Shown here: piece by piece, positions 59,627 through 64,000 of the stretch | Numbering within the stretch: the stretch's first letter is position 1 | How the letters are laid out: the number at the start of each line of letters is the position of its first letter | Source: Acidovorax sp. | GTDB lineage: Bacteria; Pseudomonadota; Gammaproteobacteria; Burkholderiales; Burkholderiaceae_C | Direction of reading: 5' to 3' | Length of the DNA stretch: 64,000 nt | Assembly (NCBI RefSeq): GCF_027492855.1 | Contig: NZ_JAPUDY010000047.1 | Location: 1 to 64,000, forward strand | Program-made: the position numbers and the translations under genes | Notes under the pieces: generated by a model | What the model was told of the DNA's origin: nothing | Seen by the model: the letters and a program-made list of their open reading frames with translations, nothing else | The model's database searches: none

Positions 59627-60796
59627 ATGACCCCACTGGAGCGCCGCTCCAGCGTCAGCCTGGCCCTCATCTTTGCGCTGCGGATGCTGGGCCTGTTCCT
59701 GGTGCTGCCCGTGTTCGCACTGGAAGCACGCAAGTATCCCGGCGGCGACGACCCAGCGCTGGTGGGGTTGGCCATGGGTATCTACGGCCTTACGCAGGCG
59801 GTGCTGCAGTTGCCGCTGGGCATGGCCTCCGACCGCTTTGGGCGAAAGCGCGTGATCGTATTCGGCCTGCTGGTGTTTGCGGCGGGCAGCCTGCTGGCTG
59901 CGCTGGCCGATTCACTCACCGGGCTGCTGCTGGGCCGCGCGCTGCAGGGCGCGGGCGCTGTGTCGGCCGCAGTGACGGCCCTCTTGGCCGACCAAACGCG
60001 CGATGCGGTGCGCACCAAGGCCATGGCACTGGTGGGCGGCAGCATCGGCCTGATGTTTGCCGTGGCGCTGGTGCTGGCGCCTGTGCTCACCGCCCACATT
60101 GGGCTGGCGGGGCTGTTCGGCCTGACCTGTGCGCTGGCTCTGGCCGGGGTGGCGGTGGTGGTGTGGTGGGTGCCCGCCGAACCCGCGCAGCACCAAAACG
60201 CACCCCGGGGGCGGCTGGCCGAGGTGTGGGCCCAGCCAGACCTGCTGCGCCTGAACCTGGGCGTGTTCGTGCTGCACACCGTGCAGCTGTCCATGTGGGT
60301 GGCCGTGCCCGCCATGCTGGTGCAGGCAGGGCTTGCCAAAGATCTCCATTGGCAGGTGTACCTGCCTGCGGTTGTGCTGTCGTTCGTGGCCATGGGCGGC
60401 TTGTTTGCACTGGAGCGCGCCGGGCGCCTGCGCGCTGCCCTGCTGGGGGCCATTGCGCTGGTGCTGGTGGTGCAGGCGGGGCTGGGCCTGCTGGCAGCCA
60501 GCGGCCTCTCAGCCTCGCTGTGGGTGCTGGGGCCGCTGCTTTTTCTGTTTTTCTGCGGGTTCAACGCGCTGGAGGCCAGCCAGCCCAGCCTGGTGTCGCG
60601 CATGGCGCCCGCTCATGTGCGCGGCGCCGCGCTGGGCAGCTACAACACCTTGCAGTCGCTGGGCCTGTTTGCGGGCGGCGCCCTGGGTGGTGCCCTGGTG
60701 AAGTGGGCAGGCGCGCCCGGTCTTTTTGCTGTGACCACCGGGCTCACTGCCCTGTGGCTGGTGCTGACCTGGCCGCTGCGGCCCGTGGGGCGCTGA
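59627..60796 (+). CDS. MFS transporter (YajR/multidrug-like)
   Basis: A 389-residue major facilitator protein with about twelve membrane segments. Motif A GMASDRFGRKRVIVFGLLVF and motif-C-like GRALQGAGAVSAAVTALLAD are clear. It resembles YajR-type drug or metabolite exporters. The ATG at 59627 is used; a GTG at 59576 is possible and neither has a good ribosome site. It lies upstream of ssb, as in related genomes. Confidence 0.86.
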   Translation: MTPLERRSSVSLALIFALRMLGLFLVLPVFALEARKYPGGDDPALVGLAMGIYGLTQAVLQLPLGMASDRFGRKRVIVFGLLVFAAGSLLAALADSLTGLLLGRALQGAGAVSAAVTALLADQTRDAVRTKAMALVGGSIGLMFAVALVLAPVLTAHIGLAGLFGLTCALALAGVAVVVWWVPAEPAQHQNAPRGRLAEVWAQPDLLRLNLGVFVLHTVQLSMWVAVPAMLVQAGLAKDLHWQVYLPAVVLSFVAMGGLFALERAGRLRAALLGAIALVLVVQAGLGLLAASGLSASLWVLGPLLFLFFCGFNALEASQPSLVSRMAPAHVRGAALGSYNTLQSLGLFAGGALGGALVKWAGAPGLFAVTTGLTALWLVLTWPLRPVGR

Positions 60797-60904
60797 GCTG
60801 CGGGGGCTTCCATTGCCCACCGGTTACGGCACAATGGCGCGTTTGGCGCCCGGAAACGCCCCTAAATCCGGCGCTTTGTTCCCCTTTTAGACAAAGACTG
60901 CACC

Positions 60905-61468
60905 ATGGCATCCGTAAACAAAGTCATCATCGTCGGCAACCTGGGCCGCGACCCCGAAATGCGCACCTTCCCCAGTGGCGACCAGGTGGCCAACGTGACG
61001 ATTGCCACCACCGACAAGTGGAAAGACAAACAAACCGGTGAGATGAAGGAAGCCACCGAGTGGCACCGCGTGGTCTTCAACGGCCGCCTGGCCGAAATCG
61101 CCGGCCAGTACCTGCGCAAGGGCTCGCAGGTCTATGTGGAAGGCAGCCTGCGCACCCGCAAGTGGACCGATCAGAGCGGTGTGGAGAAATACAGCACCGA
61201 AATCCGCGCCGACCAGATGCAGATGCTCGGCAGCCGCCAGGGCATGGGCGGTGGCGGCCAAGGGGGTGGCGGCCAGCAAGGCGGCGGCTACGACGACGGT
61301 GGCGGCTATGGCAGCGGTGACAACGGTGGCGGCTATGAGGCCCCCCGCCGCGCCGCACCCCAGGCACGCCCCCCAGCGCCCGCACCACGCCCGGCACCAG
61401 CGCCCGCAGCCCAGGCGCCCCGTGCTGCCTCGGGTTTCGACGATATGGACGACGACATCCCGTTCTGA
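60905..61468 (+). CDS. ssb: Single-stranded DNA-binding protein
   Basis: A 187-residue SSB. The OB fold ([41 protein letters not shown]...[16 protein letters not shown]) covers about residues 1-110. A Gly/Gln/Ala/Pro-rich linker follows, and the C-terminal tip DMDDDIPF recruits repair and replication partners. A Rho-independent terminator follows. Confidence 0.97.
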   Translation: MASVNKVIIVGNLGRDPEMRTFPSGDQVANVTIATTDKWKDKQTGEMKEATEWHRVVFNGRLAEIAGQYLRKGSQVYVEGSLRTRKWTDQSGVEKYSTEIRADQMQMLGSRQGMGGGGQGGGGQQGGGYDDGGGYGSGDNGGGYEAPRRAAPQARPPAPAPRPAPAPAAQAPRAASGFDDMDDDIPF

Positions 61469-61492
61469 GTCTTCCAGGGATTTTTCGCCATG

Positions 61493-61527
61493 AAAGGTCT
61501 GCTCCCGAAAAGGGGTGGACCTTTTTT
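61493..61527 (+). terminator. Rho-independent terminator after ssb
   Basis: A stem of AAAGGTC (61493-61499) and GACCTTT (61518-61524) with an inner CCC/GGGG-rich loop, followed by a T run. It lies 25 bases after the ssb stop. Confidence 0.85.
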
Positions 61528-61540
61528 CATGTGGCAAATA

Positions 61541-61608
61541 ATTATTTGATCAAATTGCTCCCTATCGCTTGATTGACGTGCATTTTAAGCTATATTTTTT
61601 ATAGCAAA
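61541..61608. repeat. Dispersed palindromic repeat, copy 13
   Basis: ATTTGATCAAATTGCTCCCT then ATCGCTTGATTGACGTGCAT, TTTAAGCTATATTTTTTATA. The second stem arm is changed. It lies in the 334-base gap between ssb and the lipoprotein gene, which otherwise holds only the ssb terminator. Confidence 0.65.
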
Positions 61609-61802
61609 ATACACATCACCGCAGAACTGCTCCCGCCCACGCAGCTATCGTGCCTCGCACCGACTGCTGGCACAATGGAACTGGCATGGGAGCCCATGCG
61701 ACCGCCCGTGCCTGATAGAGATGGCGCGGCCCCATGCAACGGGGTGCCACGGCGGGTTCTCGACAAATTTCCATCCATCAGCCACTGACCCTTTTTCTGT
61801 CC

Positions 61803-63443
61803 ATGATGCGCAAATATTCCTGGCTTTCCTTGACCTTTGCGGCGCTGCTCGCCAGTTGCGGCGGTGGCTCCGACGGCGAAGACGTGGGCCCCGCTCCGGG
61901 CGTGCAGCAGTATCCCGGCGGTGTGTGGGAAGGAACCGTCGGCACCGGCGCGGCACAGCGCCAAGTGGTGGGCTATATCGACCCGGGCCCGCAGGGCACA
62001 GGCGGCGAGTTCTACCTGGCGCGCGAAGCGCCGGGCGCCGCTGGTTTCGACGCCATCTACGGCCGTCTGAATGTCAAGGTCACGGCGGTGGTGGCCACCG
62101 GGGTCACGTATTTCTCGGTGCAGGACGGCAAGTTCGCCACGGGCTTGACGCTGCGCGGCACGGCATCGAACAGCGGCAAGATCGGCCGCACGGACGCCAT
62201 CAGCGGCAACTACAGCGACCCGGTGCAAACCGCCGCCGCCTCGGGCGCCGTGGTGCCGCTGAAACTCTCGTACAGCAGCCTGAACTTCCACCCGGCAAGC
62301 GCCAGCCTGATCGAGGGCACCTACCGCGGCACAGGCGTGTTTGGCGGTGGGTGGGTGCTCACAGTCACCCCCCGTGGCCAGCTCTCGGGCCGCATCGGCG
62401 GCTGCTTGGTAACGGGCACAGCCACACCACGTGCGGCAGACTCACCCCTGTACTCGCTCACGCTGAACCTCTCGGGCGACAGCGCCGCCTGCGGGGCCTC
62501 CGGCACCCAGCAGTCGGGCATTGCTGTGCTGCGGTTCGACGCTGCAGGCGTGCCCAACGGCATCTGGGCGTTCACGCGCAATGCCACGGGCACCGACAAC
62601 ACCTACACCCTCAATGGCATCGCCGACCCGCGCACCACGGTGCCGCCTTCGGCCACGCCGCTGTCCGTGGCGGGCAACTGGCAGGGCTCGTTCACGCTGC
62701 CGTCGGGCGTGGTGGGCGACACCTCCGTCTGGGGCAGTGTGCTCCCTGATGGCGGCCTGTTCTTCTATACCAACAGCAGCATTGATCACAACGCGCTGTA
62801 TGGCCGCCTCATCCGCTATGAAAACAATGCCACGAACAACCGTTTCGTGACCGCCAGCGATGGGGTGTTCTTCAACCGCCTGCTGGCCAACACCGGCGCC
62901 TATAGCGAGGCCGTGCTGATCGACGGCACGCTGCAAAGCAACAGCGGCTCCAGCACGGCCAACCTGTTCAGCGGCACCTTCAGCTATCCCACGCAGCCGG
63001 GCGGCTTCCCCACCCGTTTCAGCGTCATGCCCGACCCCCTGTATGCCCTGCCTGCGGGCAAGGTGCCGACCACGGCCCTGATTGCCCACACCTACAAGAT
63101 GGCGGGCGCCGGGTTTGGCGGCGACACGACGACACTCACGGTGTTTGCCGATGGCGCGATCACGGGCCTCACCTCCAGCGGCTGCGAAGTCGCTGGCAAG
63201 CTCCTCGGTGAACTCGGCAGCGGCCTGAACCTGTACCGCGTCGAAGCATTTGGCTACCTCAACAGTCCCAATGCGCCCATCACCTGTGGCCTGGCATCCG
63301 GCCCGTCACAGTCCGGGTCGGCCTCGGCGCAGTTCGATGCCAATGGCAATGTGATTGGCTTGCGCATTCTGACGGCCGGCCTGTCGGTGGCCGGGACGCG
63401 CGCACACACCGTGTTCGTGGGCGCCAAGCAATCTGCGCCTTAA
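61803..63443 (+). CDS. Lipoprotein of unknown function with two similar halves
   Basis: A 546-residue lipoprotein. The signal MMRKYSWLSLTFAALLAS ends at the lipobox Cys in LASCGGGSDG. Two halves look related: GGVWEGTVGTG...IYGRL with LSGRIGGCLVTGT, and AGNWQGSFTLP...LYGRL with ITGLTSSGCEVAGKL. Each half ends in a QSG-(I/S)A-x-x-x-FDA-(A/N)G segment. I do not know a named family. The protein is probably anchored to the outer membrane. A strong terminator follows. Confidence 0.72.
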   Translation: MMRKYSWLSLTFAALLASCGGGSDGEDVGPAPGVQQYPGGVWEGTVGTGAAQRQVVGYIDPGPQGTGGEFYLAREAPGAAGFDAIYGRLNVKVTAVVATGVTYFSVQDGKFATGLTLRGTASNSGKIGRTDAISGNYSDPVQTAAASGAVVPLKLSYSSLNFHPASASLIEGTYRGTGVFGGGWVLTVTPRGQLSGRIGGCLVTGTATPRAADSPLYSLTLNLSGDSAACGASGTQQSGIAVLRFDAAGVPNGIWAFTRNATGTDNTYTLNGIADPRTTVPPSATPLSVAGNWQGSFTLPSGVVGDTSVWGSVLPDGGLFFYTNSSIDHNALYGRLIRYENNATNNRFVTASDGVFFNRLLANTGAYSEAVLIDGTLQSNSGSSTANLFSGTFSYPTQPGGFPTRFSVMPDPLYALPAGKVPTTALIAHTYKMAGAGFGGDTTTLTVFADGAITGLTSSGCEVAGKLLGELGSGLNLYRVEAFGYLNSPNAPITCGLASGPSQSGSASAQFDANGNVIGLRILTAGLSVAGTRAHTVFVGAKQSAP

Positions 63444-63516
63444 GCAAAAAGGCACCGCCATTGAGCCTACCGCCCCACCGCACGACAACAGGCGGGGCGG
63501 CAGATACATACACAAA

Positions 63517-63555
63517 AAAAAGGCCCGCTGCACGGTGTGTGCAGCGGGCCTTTTC
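63517..63555. terminator. Bidirectional Rho-independent terminator
   Basis: Stem AAAAGGCCCGCTGCAC / GTGCAGCGGGCCTTTT with a 5-base loop. It has A and T runs on the two sides, so it can stop both the lipoprotein gene and the convergent BcsC-like gene. Confidence 0.93.
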
Positions 63556-63582
63556 TTTGGCCAAAGCGCGTGGACGAGCGCC

Positions 63583-64000
63583 TCAGTTCGTGGCGTAGGG
63601 TGAGCGCAGTGGGTTCACCGGGAATATCTGCAACCCGTTGTAAGGCTGGAAGGCATAACGCACATACAGCCCGCCCACGAATTCGCGGTAGTTGCGCGCA
63701 TTGTTAAACGACAGGTGTCCCCCTACGAACACCTGGGGATGCATCTGGTACTCCATGGCCGCGCCCAGGTTGTAGCCCAGGCCCGTGTGCGACTGGCCGG
63801 GGTAGGTGGCCGTAGCACCGGTTTCGCCAAACGCCAGCGCATCGGCGGCCGCCAGCGCCGCAGACGCCTGCCGTGATGGGCTGTTGGGGAAGTAGGGGGC
63901 GGCATCTTCCTTGAAATACTGCACGCCCAGCGAGCCTTTGAGCTGGTAAGACAGGCGGCCATTGCGCTGCGCCCACTCGACGGGGATACCGAACGAGAGG
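63583..64000 (-). CDS. bcsC: BcsC-like cellulose synthase operon protein C, C-terminal end (partial)
   Basis: 139 codons of a C-terminal outer-membrane barrel; the gene continues past the right edge. SFGIPVEWAQRNGRLSYQLKGSLGVQYFKEDAAPYFP, ATYPGQSHTGLGYNLGAAMEY and FVGGHLSFNNARNYREFVGGLYVRYAF match the BcsC C-terminal domain, which exports cellulose through the outer membrane. It ends in PLRSPYATN. Other cellulose genes are expected just outside the window. Confidence 0.85.
   Translation of the reverse strand, partial: LSFGIPVEWAQRNGRLSYQLKGSLGVQYFKEDAAPYFPNSPSRQASAALAAADALAFGETGATATYPGQSHTGLGYNLGAAMEYQMHPQVFVGGHLSFNNARNYREFVGGLYVRYAFQPYNGLQIFPVNPLRSPYATN

Noticed and set aside
1..64000. tRNA, rRNA, insertion sequence or prophage integrase genes
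   Set aside because: None was recognised on either strand by reading; a tRNAscan or HMM search was not possible, so small RNAs could be missed.

Overview
The window looks like chromosome from a high-GC betaproteobacterium of the Comamonadaceae, most like Acidovorax or a close relative. The reasons are codon and base composition, the van/lig aromatic-degradation genes, the gene orders topB-SET-birA-SPOR and MFS-ssb, and about 13 scattered copies of a short palindromic repeat with an AGCGCTT-loop-AAGCGCTA stem. This assignment is inference; no rRNA or tRNA gene is present to confirm it.

Positions 1-11430 are an aromatic-acid (lignin monomer) catabolic region. It holds a truncated ligJ (4-oxalomesaconate hydratase of the protocatechuate 4,5-cleavage pathway), an unusual periplasmic-binding-fold protein without an export signal, a divergent LysR regulator, a complete branched-chain-amino-acid-type ABC transporter with a trailing dehydrogenase gene, a GntR regulator, and vanAB (vanillate O-demethylase). 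The palindrome TGTATACA lies upstream of all four units (ligJ operon, transporter, GntR gene, vanAB), which suggests one regulon.

Positions 11430-34610 are mostly ordinary chromosome: a hibernation-factor homologue, a two-gene unit of FecR-TPR-barrel protein plus CHASE2 adenylate cyclase, small metabolic enzymes, regulators, slyD, pirin and a beta-lactamase-fold hydrolase. It also holds two stand-alone toxin-like genes with elaborate upstream repeats: a HipA-family kinase with an HTH domain, and a class II Fic protein with two tandem identical operators. Two deletion scars lie here: a divergent regulator/target pair that lost both N-termini, and a GNAT gene reduced to its two ends.

Positions 34610-46681 are a defence island. 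Seven minus-strand genes are packed with gaps of at most 24 bases or short overlaps: hsdR, hsdM, a YhcG (DUF1016) nuclease, hsdS, a PtuA-like ATPase, a PtuB-like HNH nuclease, and a NucS-like/DUF5655 protein. This is a type I restriction-modification system with a Septu-like pair and two extra nucleases in one transcript. The hsdS-ptuAB part is clearly AT-richer than its surroundings. Decayed genes lie on both sides: a frameshifted Fic remnant on the left and a NERD-helicase remnant on the right.

Positions 46682-64000 return to core genes: transporters, a tyrosine phosphatase, AraC regulators, a PEBP-like protein, topoisomerase III with a C-terminal SWIB domain, a SET methyltransferase coupled to birA, a SPOR protein, a histidine kinase without an adjacent response regulator, ssb, a duplicated-domain lipoprotein, and the C-terminus of a BcsC-like outer-membrane protein. 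A 45-bp perfectly alternating pyrimidine-purine tract lies in the topB/SET divergent promoter region.
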